A stretch of DNA of 38,652 bases from Nevskia sp. (lineage in GTDB: Bacteria; Pseudomonadota; Gammaproteobacteria; Nevskiales; Nevskiaceae), in contig NZ_JAHFRY010000024.1 in the NCBI RefSeq assembly GCF_023266035.1, positions 1 to 38,652 on the forward strand, written 5' to 3'. A program made the position numbers and the translations under genes. The notes beneath the pieces were generated by a model, which had not been told where the DNA came from, ran no database searches, and was given only the letters and a program-made list of their open reading frames with translations. Positions 9,957 through 19,997 of the stretch are shown here, piece by piece (position 1 is the stretch's first letter; each line of letters starts with the position of its first letter).

Positions 9957-10466
9957 TCAGTACGGCGTGGGCGCCGGCGTTTCGGTGTTCTGCTGCGGCC
10001 AGCCGTTGCTGCCATTGGCGCCGCCGCCAAATGCGGATGGGTCGACGTTGGTCTTTGGCGGTTTGGTGAAGGTCTTGCCGCTGCTGTACGGATTCGCGGT
10101 GCCCGCGCCTTGCGTCTGGCCACGGCCGGCGAAGCTGCCGCCCTGGATGCCGCCGGCCTGTCCGCTGCCATAAGCCTGACTGCTGCCGTAGCCGCTGCCG
10201 TAACCGCTGCCGGAAGCGCCATAGCCATTCGATGGCGCTGTCGACTGGCCACTCCAGCCGCGTGCTGCGGCTGGCGGCGCGGGCTGCTGTGGCTGCGCAT
10301 AGGGATCGTTCGAGTAGGTGCCGGGCGCGTCGTAGCCAGGGGCCGGATTGGGGTAGGCGGTGCTGAATTCCTCACCGCTCGGCGTGTCGGCCGCGTGCCC
10401 AGCCTGGGCCGCGCTTCCGGCCAGCAGCAGTGCAAGCGCAAGGTGACGGTGGAAGCGCAGGTTCAT
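9957..10466 (-). CDS. Secreted Tyr/Gly/Gln-rich low-complexity protein (module A)
   Basis: MNLRFHRHLALALLLAGSAAQAGHA... then NGYGASGSGYGSGYGSSQAYGSGQAGG. Confidence 0.7.
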   Translation of the reverse strand: MNLRFHRHLALALLLAGSAAQAGHAADTPSGEEFSTAYPNPAPGYDAPGTYSNDPYAQPQQPAPPAAARGWSGQSTAPSNGYGASGSGYGSGYGSSQAYGSGQAGGIQGGSFAGRGQTQGAGTANPYSSGKTFTKPPKTNVDPSAFGGGANGSNGWPQQNTETPAPTPY

Positions 10467-10517
10467 GGCGGCTCTCGGCAGGCGGGTTCGATGAGCTTCG
10501 AACCCTTCTGCTTGAAC

Positions 10518-10545
10518 AGACGTGGTGGCGGCGAAAATCACGACA
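10518..10545 (-). promoter_or_regulatory. Module-A promoter-like motif A3: TGTCGT-N16-ACGTCT
   Basis: Minus strand TGTCGTGATTTTCGCCGCCACCACGTCT; ~51 nt upstream of the 10466 start. Confidence 0.7.
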
Positions 10546-10551
10546 CGCGCC

Positions 10552-12783
10552 CTACGGCGCCAGACACTGCCGCACCCGCCCTTCGGCCTGCGCCTGCTGG
10601 CAGGCGACGAAGCTGGGGCGATCCGGACACTGGACGATGCCGCGCTGTGGTGTCGGCGCGCAGGTCCGTGGCGGCTGAGCCGTGATCGGCGGCGGCAGAT
10701 TCTGCGGCAAGCGCTGGGTGTAGCCCTGCGGCGCGGGTGCCGGAACAGGGACTGGCATCGGCGCTGGCACCGGCATGGGCATTGGCATCGGGGCAGGCGC
10801 CGGAACTTCGGCATCGCGACGCCCCGGAATGCGGATCGGTGGCGGACGGCGGCCATCGCTCTCCGGTGTCGCGCCCGGTGCCGGTGCCGGCAGCGTCTGC
10901 GGAAGGTTCCGCGGGATCTGTGTCGACACGCTTCCGCCGTCGATCGGCTGCGTCAGCAGCACGCGATAGGGATTGCGCGAAATCCCGCCGCGGATATTGG
11001 CGTTGTTCTGCCGTTCCAGCCGGGTCAGCATCGCGGCATTGCCGACGCCGTTGGCGCCCTTGAAGCTGTAGCCCCTCGCATCCTCACCGGGTGAGCGATA
11101 GGCGACGATATTGAGCGAGGCTTTCAACAGCGCGTCCACCTGCTGATCGCAGTCCTGCTGAATGTCGCGGTAAGCCTGCAGAACGCTCGGGTTGTGGTAG
11201 TCGGCATCGAGCACGTGCGGATATTTTTCGGAATAAGCGTCCTTCCGGTACTCGCAGTCGACCATCGCCTGCTGCACGGCGGTGACGCATTGCTCCTTGT
11301 CCTTCGGTCCGCACTTCAGCTCCGGGTGCAGGCTCTCGTGGATGCTGGCGTTGATCGCCGCCAGCTGCGCCTGCTGCTTGCGATAGGCGGCGATGTCCGC
11401 CGCGACCCGGGCCTGCGCCTGCGCACGCGCGGTGCCGGTGAGATCCGGATACGCGGCTTCGGCCATCTGCACCGCCTTGGCGGCCTGGGCACGCGCCTGG
11501 GCGCCGGCCTGGAAGGGATCCATCGGCGCCAGCGTGTCGCCGGCCACCTGCGGCCACAGCTTGGTCGCGCGGTCGCCGATCGAATCGAACGGGAACTGCG
11601 CGCCTTCGCGGTGATCGAGGCTGTAGATGCTGGGCGTCATGCCGCCGGTGTCGGTGCCGTAGAGCACATACGAAGCCCTCTTCAGCGGCGCCTTGGCGAG
11701 GCTTGCCGGCACGTCGGCGGGCAGGTTCAGCGTCAGGTTCTGCTCGTTCCAGGCAGCGGCGGCTTCGGCGCGTTTGCGAACCGCCTCGACCACGGCGTAC
11801 TCGAAAAGCCGCTGCCGCACGCGCTGCTTGAAGCCGTTGTTGGCGAACATCGTGTCGCTGGTCGTGGTGCCGTCGATCATGTCGTCGCAGGCGCGCCTGG
11901 CCTTGTCGGGCGACATCGTGTGAGTGTCGAAATAGGCGCGGCAGCCTTCACGCGAGCCTTCGATGTTGGCCCACATGCCCGGCTGCGGATTGGGAGAGTA
12001 GAAGCCGTCGGTCTTCCGTACCCAGTCGCGGAACGTCGACAGATAGCCGGCGACGTTCGAAACCTCATAGCTGTAGTTGATCGCGAAATAGACGTCCGGC
12101 GGCATGTGCTTGTGCTGGCCAGACAGATAGTCACCGAGGTTGGAAATGCCATCGATGACCGCGTCGCCCGGGTTCTTCAGCACGCCGAGCGCGCCCTTGA
12201 CGATGCTCTTCGCCGCATCCCACACCGGCCCGCCGCAGGCGTTGCCGATGTTGTCGATCGAGCTGACCACCTGCTTGACGGTATCGACCGACAGGCCGGC
12301 ATCGGTCAGCCCGCAGCCGCAGGACAGCGCGCCGGTCACGAAGCTCACGCCGGGCAGGTTGCGCATCGCCGAGCCCTGCAACTCGCCCTTGGCGACCAAG
12401 TAAAGCTGCTGCTTGGCCGGTGCCGGCAGGATCGGGATCAGGCTCAGGCCGTTGGCGATCGGCGCTGCGACGGTGTCGTAGATCGCACCTTCGCAGGCCG
12501 GCTGGTGGGTCGGCAGCACGCCGGCATTGGCGACGCCGATGACCACGCCCATGCCGACCACATGCGGCGTCGACGTGAAGTTGGCGACGCATTGCGCACC
12601 CGTCGGGCTGGCGACGAAGGCCAGCGCCTTGGCGCCGACCGTGGCCTGCAGATAGAAGCCCTTGCCGACGCTGGACGCGCAGTCCCAGGCGTCATCGAAG
12701 ACCGTGGCCCGGGCAGCCGGTGCCAGCAGCAGGAAGACGAGAGCCGCGAACAGGCGGCGGTACAACGCTGGCAGGCCGGACAT
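10552..12783 (-). CDS. Large secreted protein of unknown function with Pro/Met/Val/Ala low-complexity tract (module A)
   Basis: 743 aa, MSGLPALYRRLFAALVFLLLAPAARATVFDDAWDCASSVGKG...; tract PAPAPMPMPMPVPAPMPVPVPAPAP. Confidence 0.75.
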   Translation of the reverse strand: MSGLPALYRRLFAALVFLLLAPAARATVFDDAWDCASSVGKGFYLQATVGAKALAFVASPTGAQCVANFTSTPHVVGMGVVIGVANAGVLPTHQPACEGAIYDTVAAPIANGLSLIPILPAPAKQQLYLVAKGELQGSAMRNLPGVSFVTGALSCGCGLTDAGLSVDTVKQVVSSIDNIGNACGGPVWDAAKSIVKGALGVLKNPGDAVIDGISNLGDYLSGQHKHMPPDVYFAINYSYEVSNVAGYLSTFRDWVRKTDGFYSPNPQPGMWANIEGSREGCRAYFDTHTMSPDKARRACDDMIDGTTTSDTMFANNGFKQRVRQRLFEYAVVEAVRKRAEAAAAWNEQNLTLNLPADVPASLAKAPLKRASYVLYGTDTGGMTPSIYSLDHREGAQFPFDSIGDRATKLWPQVAGDTLAPMDPFQAGAQARAQAAKAVQMAEAAYPDLTGTARAQAQARVAADIAAYRKQQAQLAAINASIHESLHPELKCGPKDKEQCVTAVQQAMVDCEYRKDAYSEKYPHVLDADYHNPSVLQAYRDIQQDCDQQVDALLKASLNIVAYRSPGEDARGYSFKGANGVGNAAMLTRLERQNNANIRGGISRNPYRVLLTQPIDGGSVSTQIPRNLPQTLPAPAPGATPESDGRRPPPIRIPGRRDAEVPAPAPMPMPMPVPAPMPVPVPAPAPQGYTQRLPQNLPPPITAQPPRTCAPTPQRGIVQCPDRPSFVACQQAQAEGRVRQCLAP

Positions 12784-12817
12784 GCAATTCCCCGTGTCGA
12801 TGAACGTTCACAGGGAT

Positions 12818-12845
12818 AGACGCGCTGGCCCGGCCAATCACGACA
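12818..12845 (-). promoter_or_regulatory. Module-A promoter-like motif A2: TGTCGT-N16-GCGTCT
   Basis: Minus strand TGTCGTGATTGGCCGGGCCAGCGCGTCT; ~34 nt upstream of the 12783 start. Confidence 0.78.
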
Positions 12846-12917
12846 AATGCGTGGAACCGAGGCTCGGCATTCGCAGGGCGGCCCGTGGCCGCCGACACGG
12901 CCGATCGGACAAGGTGC

Positions 12918-12936
12918 ACGGCGGGCAAGGCCCGCC
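12918..12936. terminator. Hairpin at the 3' end of the module-A kinase gene
   Basis: GGCGGGC-AAG-GCCCGCC directly after the kinase stop. Confidence 0.45.
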
Positions 12937-15618
12937 CTATGGTTTCCGGGCTTGGGGCTGCTGTTGCGCCGCCCGCAGCCGTACCAGCAGGCTCTGCTCG
13001 GGATCGACTTCGGCGGACAAGGTGTTGATCGCCGCCTGCAGGCGCCTGCTTCCGGCGTCGTCGGCACCCGCGGCCCGTTCGGCGATGCCGAGCAGGCCGT
13101 TGGCCATCGCCGCTTCCGGATGGCTAACGCCCTCGTGCCGCTCGAACAGCTCGACCGCGGCCTTCAGTTCCTCACGCGCCGCCGCTGCCCGTGCCGCTTG
13201 CAGCAACAGGATTTGGCCAAGCATCTGATGGCCGCGCGCCAGTTCCAGCGGCGTGCCGGCGGCGATCCTGGCCAGCGCCTGACGCGCCACGGTTTCGGCG
13301 GCGGCCTGGATGCTGGCGTCCTCGGGCCGGTTGCTGGCGGCGATCAGCGCCTGCTGCAGTTCGGTGATCTGCACGGCGACGCTGGTCTCGCCGTACTTGC
13401 GGCGCAGGATGGTCAGCGCTTCGTCGATCATCACCGAGGCTTCCTGACCACGGCCGGTCTCGGCGTAGAGCAGCGCCAGAGTGCGCAGGCTCAGGCCGAG
13501 ATAGGGATGGTCGGCAGCTTCCTTGCGGCGGATCGCCACCGCTTCGCCGAGCAGGCGCTCGGCTTCCGCGTATTTGCCGAGCCGGCGCAGGATCGCGCCA
13601 AGGTTGTGCGGCAGGCTGGAGTAGCGCAGCGCCTTCGGCTCACCGGCCGCCAGCGCCGCTTCGTAGCCGATGCGATGGATCGCTTCGGCTTCACGCCAGG
13701 CGCCGGCCCGATCCAGCGACACGCCGAGATCACCGCGCACTCTCGCCACTTCCGACGGCCGCGCCTTCGGGTCGTGCTCGAAGCGGGCGAGGGCCGTGCG
13801 GCGCAGGCGCACCGCCTCATCGAGCTTCCCGCGCGAAGCTTCGACGGCAGCGAGATCGTTCTGCAGATCGGCGACTTCGAGGCTGTCTGCGCCGTGCAGG
13901 CTGGCCAGGATGCGGATCGCTTCGAGCAGCAAGGGCGCGGCTTCGTCGTAGCGACCGCTGTCGATCAGGTTGTTGGCCAGGGCGTTGATGAAGCGGGCGC
14001 GGACTGCGCTGTCCGCGCCATATACCTGCTCGGACAAGGCGATCGAGCGTCGGCCGATCGCTTCGCTGGCCCGGTAATCGCCCAGACCTTGATAGGTGTT
14101 GACCAGGACTTCGTTGAGTGTCAGCTGCACGTCGGGCATCGCTGCCAGTTCGCGCTCGACCCGTTCGGCGCTGCCTTCGACGACGCTGCGCAGGGTCGGC
14201 TCGTGGCCGCCGTTCTCCCAGTTGTCCGAAGCGCTGAACAGGCTGACCAGAAAGCCTTGCACCGCTTCGGACTTGCGGGCTTCGAGCAGCGCGCGCTGCC
14301 ATTGCCAAAGGCTCAGGCCGAGGCCGATGCTCAAGCTCAGCAGCACCGCCGCACCCAGGCTTGCCTGCAGGCGATTGCGGCGCAGCCACAGCCGGCTGCG
14401 ATAGCGCCAGTCACCGGGCGCGGCCTGCAGCGGCCGGTGCGCCAGCCAGTTGTCGAGATCGGCGATCAAGGCGGTCATCGTCGGATAGCGGTCTTCCGGC
14501 GCTTTGCGCATCGCCTTGGCCAGCACCGCGTCCAGGCCGGTGCCGAGCTTGGCGGCGTCGATCGGCTGATCGCCCGGCTGCCAGCCAGCCGGACGCGCGC
14601 CGCCGATCATCCGGGACAAGCGCGGTGCTTCGACATGCAGCACCGCATGTTCGAGTGCGGCGCGGCCGGGCCGCTCGCCGCGCAGCGGTCGCTGGCCGGC
14701 CAGCAGCTCGAACAGCAGCACGGCGAGTGCATAGACATCGCAGGCGATGCCGGTCGCTTCACCGGCGATCTGCTCGGGTGCTGCGTAGTCCAGAGTCAGG
14801 CCGCGGCCGTGCAGGCGAGTCAGCGCGGTGCGTGGTTCGGTATGGCCGCTGCTGTCGTCATCGAGCATCGACGCGATGCCGAAATCGAGCAGCTTGACCT
14901 CGCCGGCGCGGGTGACCATCACGTTCGACGGCTTCAGATCGCGATGCACGACCAGCCGCGAATGCGCGTACTCGACGGCACGGCCGATGGCGATCGCCAG
15001 GCGCACGCGATCGGCGACGGTCGGCGCCTGCTCGCGCACGTGATCGATCAGGCTGCGGCCGTCGACGTACTCGAGCACCAGATACGGTTGGACTTGGGGC
15101 TGCTCGCCGATGATGCCGGCATCGAGCAGCCGGGCAATTCCCGGATGAGACAAGCGCGCCAGCAGATTGCGCTCGCGGGCGAAGCGGGCGCCGAGGCGGC
15201 GGGCATCGCTGCTGGTGGCGAGCAGCTTGATCGCCGCCTGGCCTTCGTAAAGGCGATCGGCGCGAGTGGCCAGCCAGACTTCGCCCATGCCGCCGGTGCC
15301 GAGGCAGCGGCTGACCTGCCAGGGGCCGAAGGACTGGCCGGGCTGTGCGGCGGGAACGTCCGCCGGGTCGTCACCCAGCGCGGCGTCGAGCATCTGCGGA
15401 TAGGACGGCAGCCCGCGGCCGCTGATCGTGAACAGGCTGCCGGCGCCGGGCAGCGTGCTGCTGTGGTCCTCGTGACCGAGCAGGCGCTGCACCGCATCGG
15501 CGGCCGGCGGATCGCGCTCGCGCAGCGCTGCCAGCCAGGCGGGGCGCGCGGCTTCGTCGAGGTCCAGCGCTTCGTCGAGCAGGCTCGACCAGGCAGCCCA
15601 TTGTTCGCGTTCGATCAA
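12937..15618 (-). CDS. Ser/Thr protein kinase with C-terminal TM and TPR-like region (module A)
   Basis: GTGGMGEVWLA Gly loop, AAIKLL, VHRDLKPSNVMV, LLDFGIAS; hydrophobic SLGAAVLLSLSIGLGLSLWQW; helical-repeat C-terminus. TTG start at 15618 with AAGGGAG upstream. Confidence 0.93.
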   Translation of the reverse strand: MIEREQWAAWSSLLDEALDLDEAARPAWLAALRERDPPAADAVQRLLGHEDHSSTLPGAGSLFTISGRGLPSYPQMLDAALGDDPADVPAAQPGQSFGPWQVSRCLGTGGMGEVWLATRADRLYEGQAAIKLLATSSDARRLGARFARERNLLARLSHPGIARLLDAGIIGEQPQVQPYLVLEYVDGRSLIDHVREQAPTVADRVRLAIAIGRAVEYAHSRLVVHRDLKPSNVMVTRAGEVKLLDFGIASMLDDDSSGHTEPRTALTRLHGRGLTLDYAAPEQIAGEATGIACDVYALAVLLFELLAGQRPLRGERPGRAALEHAVLHVEAPRLSRMIGGARPAGWQPGDQPIDAAKLGTGLDAVLAKAMRKAPEDRYPTMTALIADLDNWLAHRPLQAAPGDWRYRSRLWLRRNRLQASLGAAVLLSLSIGLGLSLWQWQRALLEARKSEAVQGFLVSLFSASDNWENGGHEPTLRSVVEGSAERVERELAAMPDVQLTLNEVLVNTYQGLGDYRASEAIGRRSIALSEQVYGADSAVRARFINALANNLIDSGRYDEAAPLLLEAIRILASLHGADSLEVADLQNDLAAVEASRGKLDEAVRLRRTALARFEHDPKARPSEVARVRGDLGVSLDRAGAWREAEAIHRIGYEAALAAGEPKALRYSSLPHNLGAILRRLGKYAEAERLLGEAVAIRRKEAADHPYLGLSLRTLALLYAETGRGQEASVMIDEALTILRRKYGETSVAVQITELQQALIAASNRPEDASIQAAAETVARQALARIAAGTPLELARGHQMLGQILLLQAARAAAAREELKAAVELFERHEGVSHPEAAMANGLLGIAERAAGADDAGSRRLQAAINTLSAEVDPEQSLLVRLRAAQQQPQARKP

Positions 15619-15672
15619 GACGCGTGCTGCTCCCTTGCAGGCCGGCGCCGATCGCGAGCCCTGTAACTGTCA

Positions 15673-15700
15673 GGACGCATTCGCGGCGCCGATCACGACA
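15673..15700 (-). promoter_or_regulatory. Module-A promoter-like motif A1: TGTCGT-N16-GCGTCC
   Basis: Minus strand TGTCGTGATCGGCGCCGCGAATGCGTCC; lies between ECF stop and kinase start. Confidence 0.72.
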
Positions 15701-15704
15701 AGCA

Positions 15705-16262
15705 TCACGGTGCCAGCAGCTCGGCGAGCAGCAGCCGCGCCTTCTTCAGCTCGCGGTCGACGGTGCGCGTCGACACCGCACGCGCTTCGGCGATCTCGGC
15801 AATGGTCATGCCGGCGAAGAAGTGCATCTCGACCGTCTGGCTCAGGGTTTCATCGAGCGCGCGCATCTGCTCGATCGCCGCGTCGAGCGCGGCCAGGTCC
15901 TGGCTGAGTCCGGCCTGGGCCGGCACGTCGTCTGCGTGCGACAGGGTCAGCATCTGCACATCGCCGCCGCGTTTCTCGGTGGCTCGGGCGCGCAGGTGAT
16001 CGAGTACCACCGAACGCAGCGCGCGGCCGACATAAGCGAAAAACTGCAGCTTCTGATCACCGTGCAGGCCTTCACGCTCGGCCATGCGCAGGAAGCCTTC
16101 GTGGACCAGCGCCGTGGTGTCGAGCCCGGTGACGCCGCCGGCCTCGATCAGCCGCGCGCGGGCGATGCGGCGGATGTCCGGATAGAGCAGGGCGTAGATC
16201 TGCTGCACGGCGGCAGCATCGCCGGAGGAAGCAGCGCCGAGCAGTCGGGTGATGTCGCTCAT
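15705..16262 (-). CDS. ECF sigma factor of the kinase-linked type (module A)
   Basis: MSDITRLLGAASSGDAAAVQQIYALLYPDIRRIARARL...LDTTALVHEGFLRMAER...QFFAYVGRALRSVVLDHLRARATEKRGG...MTIAEIAEARAVSTRTVDRELKKARLLL; ORF can extend to TTG at 16271. Confidence 0.92.
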   Translation of the reverse strand: MSDITRLLGAASSGDAAAVQQIYALLYPDIRRIARARLIEAGGVTGLDTTALVHEGFLRMAEREGLHGDQKLQFFAYVGRALRSVVLDHLRARATEKRGGDVQMLTLSHADDVPAQAGLSQDLAALDAAIEQMRALDETLSQTVEMHFFAGMTIAEIAEARAVSTRTVDRELKKARLLLAELLAP

Positions 16263-16334
16263 GGCAGGCAACGATCGGGGGTCGGGACGGTGGGCGAAAG
16301 CGACCGCCAGGCGCGTTCCATCATCCTCCGCCGG

Positions 16335-17342
16335 TCACCACAGCGCTGCATGTTCCTCGACCACGCCGAAACCCGATACCCGGGCCTGCCCGACGCGCCC
16401 TTCGAAGCGGCCGAACGGTTGCGCGAAGCGGCTGGCCAGCCACAGCGCGTTCAGATGCTCGGCGCGCTGGCCGTCCGGCGTGAAGGTCACATCGACGATG
16501 CCGTCCTCGGTGCGGATGCGCCACGGCGCCATCAGCTGCGCCGGGTCGTAGTCGAACGTCGCCTGGGCCAGCGGAATCAGCTCGTCGCCGAGCCACAGCG
16601 CGTTTTCCAGGCCGTTCATGAAATGGGCGACGACATTGACGCCCAGCTTGCGGCCATCGTCGGTGAGGCCATCGAGGCTGGCCCAGTTCCACAGCGAGCT
16701 GCGCGGCGGATAGCCGAGCGTGAAATCGAGCGCGCCGCTGGCGGCCACGTCGATGGTCTTGCCATCGATGCCGAGACGCAGCGCCACCGGCAGCGCACAC
16801 AGTTTCCAGGTGTGATGGAACGGCCGGCCCGGCGCGCTGCTGACGGCGCTCAGGCCATCGCCGCCGCGCGCCACGTCCATCGCCACGCTCATCTGCGGAC
16901 CGTCGAAGCGGACTTGCCAACCATTGGGCCAGCCATCGGCATTCGGCGTGATCTGCCAGCGCTTGCCGCGCTGCGCCAGCTGCCAGGGCTGCCGCCAGTC
17001 CGGCGCGAAGTTCGCGGCGAATCCTAACGGCAGCGTCGCTTTCTCCTCGATCAGCCGCCGCTGTTCGCGGTCATAGACGTAGACGAAGGCGGTGGCGACC
17101 AGGCCGGCGTCGACGATCGCGTAGCCGACGCTCCAGCGCGCCGTGACTGCCGAGAAATACATCCAGCCCTTGCGTTGCAGCCGGCGCCGCGACAGCAGCC
17201 CATGGTCGCCATCCCAGGCCGCGGTCGACAGATCGGCGATGCTGCCGCGATAGCGGCCGGATGCGGCGGGTCTGCCAGCGCCGGCATCGAGCGCCGGCGG
17301 GGCGGGGTGCAGCGCGAGCATTGACGCAATCGGCGAGTTCAT
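16335..17342 (-). CDS. DUF2804 domain-containing protein
   Basis: 335 aa; [38 protein letters not shown]...[24 protein letters not shown]... pattern; family by recollection. Confidence 0.75.
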   Translation of the reverse strand: MNSPIASMLALHPAPPALDAGAGRPAASGRYRGSIADLSTAAWDGDHGLLSRRRLQRKGWMYFSAVTARWSVGYAIVDAGLVATAFVYVYDREQRRLIEEKATLPLGFAANFAPDWRQPWQLAQRGKRWQITPNADGWPNGWQVRFDGPQMSVAMDVARGGDGLSAVSSAPGRPFHHTWKLCALPVALRLGIDGKTIDVAASGALDFTLGYPPRSSLWNWASLDGLTDDGRKLGVNVVAHFMNGLENALWLGDELIPLAQATFDYDPAQLMAPWRIRTEDGIVDVTFTPDGQRAEHLNALWLASRFAQPFGRFEGRVGQARVSGFGVVEEHAALW

Positions 17343-17485
17343 CAGGCGGGCGCGCAGGTCGATGGGCGGCCATTGTGCGTTGTCGGTCCGGTTCCAGGCG
17401 ACATCGGCGCGCCCTTGTCAATCTTGGTTTGTCGACGCGCAGGCGCTATCGTCCGGCCCCGCTTCCCGTTCCGCTTCCGCCATAC

Positions 17486-19810
17486 ATGACTGCTGCCGAC
17501 CGCGTTCACCGCGACATCCTCAACCTCATCGCCATCGAGATCGGCGCCCAGCCGCGCCAGGTGTCGGCGGCGGTCGATCTGCTCGATGAGGGCGCGACCG
17601 TGCCGTTCATCTCGCGCTATCGCAAGGAAGTCACCGGCGGGCTCGACGACACCCAGTTGCGCAAGCTCGAAGAGCGGCTCGGCTATCTGCGCGAGCTCGA
17701 GGATCGCCGCGCGGCGGTGCTCGATTCGATCCGCAGCCAGGGCAAGCTCGGCGAAGACCTGGAAGCGAAGATCAATGCCGCGACCACCAAGGCCGAGGTC
17801 GAGGATCTCTACCTGCCGTACAAGCCGAAGCGCCGCACCCGGGGCGAGATCGCCCGCGAGCGCGGCCTGGAGCCGCTGGCGGAGCTGATCCTCAAGGATC
17901 GCAGCGTGGTGCCGAGCGTCGTCGCGCTGCCGTTCGTGCAGGGCGAAGTCACCGACGTGAAGATCGCCCTCGATGGCGCCCGCGACATCCTCACCGAGCG
18001 TTTCGCCGAAGACGCCGCGCTGCTCGGCCAGCTTCGTACCTATCTGCGCGAACGCGGCGAGCTGCGCGCCAAGCTGATCGAAGGCAAGGCCGAGGCCGGC
18101 GCCAAGTTCAGCGATTACTTCGATCACCACGAGCCGCTGGCCAAGGTCGCCGGCCACCGTGCGCTGGCGATGATGCGCGGCCGCAACGAGGAATTCCTCA
18201 GCATCGATATCGAAGTCGATGCCGATGATGTGTCGCCCTACAAGCCGATCGAGAAGATGATCGCGGCCTCGAAGGACATCCGCATCGACGGTGGCGAAGC
18301 CGATGCCTGGCTGATGTCGGTGGCGCGCTGGACCTGGCGGGTGAAGCTGTCGATGAGCCTGTCGGTCGATCTGATGACCGAGCTGCGCACCCGCGCCGAA
18401 GCCGAAGCGATCGAAGTGTTCGCGCGCAATCTGAAGGCGCTGCTGCTGGCCGCACCGGCCGGCGCCAAGACCACGCTCGGCCTCGATCCGGGCATTCGCA
18501 CCGGCTGCAAGATCGCGGTGATCGATGCCACCGGCAAGCTGCTCGATACCGCCACGGTCTACCCGTTCCAGCCGCGCAACGACACTCGCGGCGCGCAGGC
18601 CGAGATCGCCCGGCTGTGCAAGCTGCACAGCGTCGAGCTGATCGCCATCGGCAACGGCACCGGCAGCCGCGAGACCGAGAAGCTGGTCGCCGAGCTGCTG
18701 CCGCTGCTGCCCGAGCCGCGGCCGCTGAAAGTGGTGGTCAGCGAGGCCGGTGCCTCGGTCTATTCGGCTTCCGAATTGGCGGCCAACGAATTCCCGAATC
18801 TCGATGTGACCCTGCGCGGCGCGGTGTCGATCGCCCGCCGTCTGCAGGACCCGTTGGCCGAGTTGGTGAAGATCGATCCGAAGTCGATCGGTGTCGGCCA
18901 GTACCAGCACGATGTCGATCAGTTCCGGCTCGCCAAGCAGCTCGATGCGGTGGTCGAGGATGCGGTGAACGCCGTCGGTGTCGACTTGAACACGGCTTCC
19001 GCGCCGCTGCTGGCGCGCGTCTCCGGCCTGAGCCGTTCGATGGCCGAAGGCATCGTCTTCCATCGCGACAGCCACGGCGCCTTCAAGTCGCGCAAGGCGC
19101 TGCTGACCGTGTCACGCCTGGGCCCGAAAACCTTCGAGCAGTGCGCCGGCTTCCTGCGCATTCGCGATGGCGAGGAGCCGCTCGATGCATCGTCCGTGCA
19201 TCCGGAAGCCTACGAAGTGGCGCGCCAGATCGTCAGCGCCTGCGGACGCGATCTGCGTGAAGTGATGGGTGACAGCGCGGCCTTGAAGAAGGTCGACCCG
19301 AAGCAGTTCATCAGCGAGCACTTCGGCCTGCCGACGGTGCGCGACATCATCAGCGAGCTGGAAAAGCCGGGCCGCGATCCGCGCCCCGAGTTCAAGACCG
19401 CGACCTTCGCCGACGGCATCAACGAAGTCGTCGACCTGAAGCCGGGGATGATCCTCGAAGGCACGGTGACCAATGTCGCGGCCTTCGGCGCCTTCGTCGA
19501 CATCGGCGTTCATCAGGACGGGCTGGTGCACGTCTCGCAGCTGTCCGATCGCTTCATCAAGGATCCGCACGAGGTGGTCAAGGCCGGCCAGATCGTCAAG
19601 GTGCGGGTCGTCGATGTCGATGTGAAGCGTGGCCGCATCGCGCTGTCGATGAAGAAGGACGATGGCTCGGCGGCGCCGGTGTCCGGTGCCCGTGGCGCCG
19701 AGCGCGCGCCGGACCGGCGCAGCACCCAGCCGCAGCGCGGCGCGCAGAAGTCCTCACCACAGCTGGGTTCGCTGGGTAGTGCCTTGGCGGATGCGCTGAA
19801 GAAGCGCTGA
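17486..19810 (+). CDS. tex: Tex-family transcription accessory protein with S1 RNA-binding domain
   Basis: [39 protein letters not shown]...[19 protein letters not shown]...[13 protein letters not shown]...[34 protein letters not shown]. Confidence 0.97.
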   Translation: MTAADRVHRDILNLIAIEIGAQPRQVSAAVDLLDEGATVPFISRYRKEVTGGLDDTQLRKLEERLGYLRELEDRRAAVLDSIRSQGKLGEDLEAKINAATTKAEVEDLYLPYKPKRRTRGEIARERGLEPLAELILKDRSVVPSVVALPFVQGEVTDVKIALDGARDILTERFAEDAALLGQLRTYLRERGELRAKLIEGKAEAGAKFSDYFDHHEPLAKVAGHRALAMMRGRNEEFLSIDIEVDADDVSPYKPIEKMIAASKDIRIDGGEADAWLMSVARWTWRVKLSMSLSVDLMTELRTRAEAEAIEVFARNLKALLLAAPAGAKTTLGLDPGIRTGCKIAVIDATGKLLDTATVYPFQPRNDTRGAQAEIARLCKLHSVELIAIGNGTGSRETEKLVAELLPLLPEPRPLKVVVSEAGASVYSASELAANEFPNLDVTLRGAVSIARRLQDPLAELVKIDPKSIGVGQYQHDVDQFRLAKQLDAVVEDAVNAVGVDLNTASAPLLARVSGLSRSMAEGIVFHRDSHGAFKSRKALLTVSRLGPKTFEQCAGFLRIRDGEEPLDASSVHPEAYEVARQIVSACGRDLREVMGDSAALKKVDPKQFISEHFGLPTVRDIISELEKPGRDPRPEFKTATFADGINEVVDLKPGMILEGTVTNVAAFGAFVDIGVHQDGLVHVSQLSDRFIKDPHEVVKAGQIVKVRVVDVDVKRGRIALSMKKDDGSAAPVSGARGAERAPDRRSTQPQRGAQKSSPQLGSLGSALADALKKR

Positions 19811-19816
19811 CCTTTT

Positions 19817-19993
19817 CAACTCCCTCCCCCGCGTTGCGGGGGGGCGGCAGCGTGTGCGCTTTCGGAAGTGCCTCGGATGGCACTTCCGAGCGCGCTGACG
19901 ACGGGCGGTAGTCCGAGGAAGGGGCGTTTGACGGTGGCGCGGAATTCAACCGCCCCCATCCCAGCCTTCCCCCGCAAGCGGGGGAAGGAGTTG
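19817..19993. mobile_element. Putative MITE-like element with 16 bp terminal inverted repeats and internal hairpins
   Basis: Left CAACTCCCTCCCCCGC vs right GCGGGGGAAGGAGTTG (15/16 inverted match); hairpins 19826-19842, 19862-19889 (TCGGAAGTGC/GCACTTCCGA) and 19965-19988 (CCTTCCCCCGC-AA-GCGGGGGAAGG). Confidence 0.6.
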
Positions 19994-19997
19994 TCAC

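Noticed and set aside
8704-10466. Canonical curli (csg) operon
   Set aside because: Only the CsgG-like protein is recognisable; no CsgA/B repeat proteins, CsgE, CsgF or CsgD-like regulator, so the curli label is not justified.
11394-11421. TGTCCG inside the module-A secreted-protein gene as a B-type promoter
   Set aside because: Plus strand, antisense within a CDS, and the position 16 nt downstream reads CGCCTG, not (G/A)CGTT.
12918-12936. GGCGGGC-AAG-GCCCGCC as another copy of the 5.2/5.8 kb palindromic repeat
   Set aside because: Shares only a short GC-rich arm; lacks the conserved terminal and inner blocks, better read as a simple terminator hairpin.
16175-16202. TGTCCG inside the module-A ECF gene
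   Set aside because: Second block is GATCTG; no match and antisense within coding sequence.
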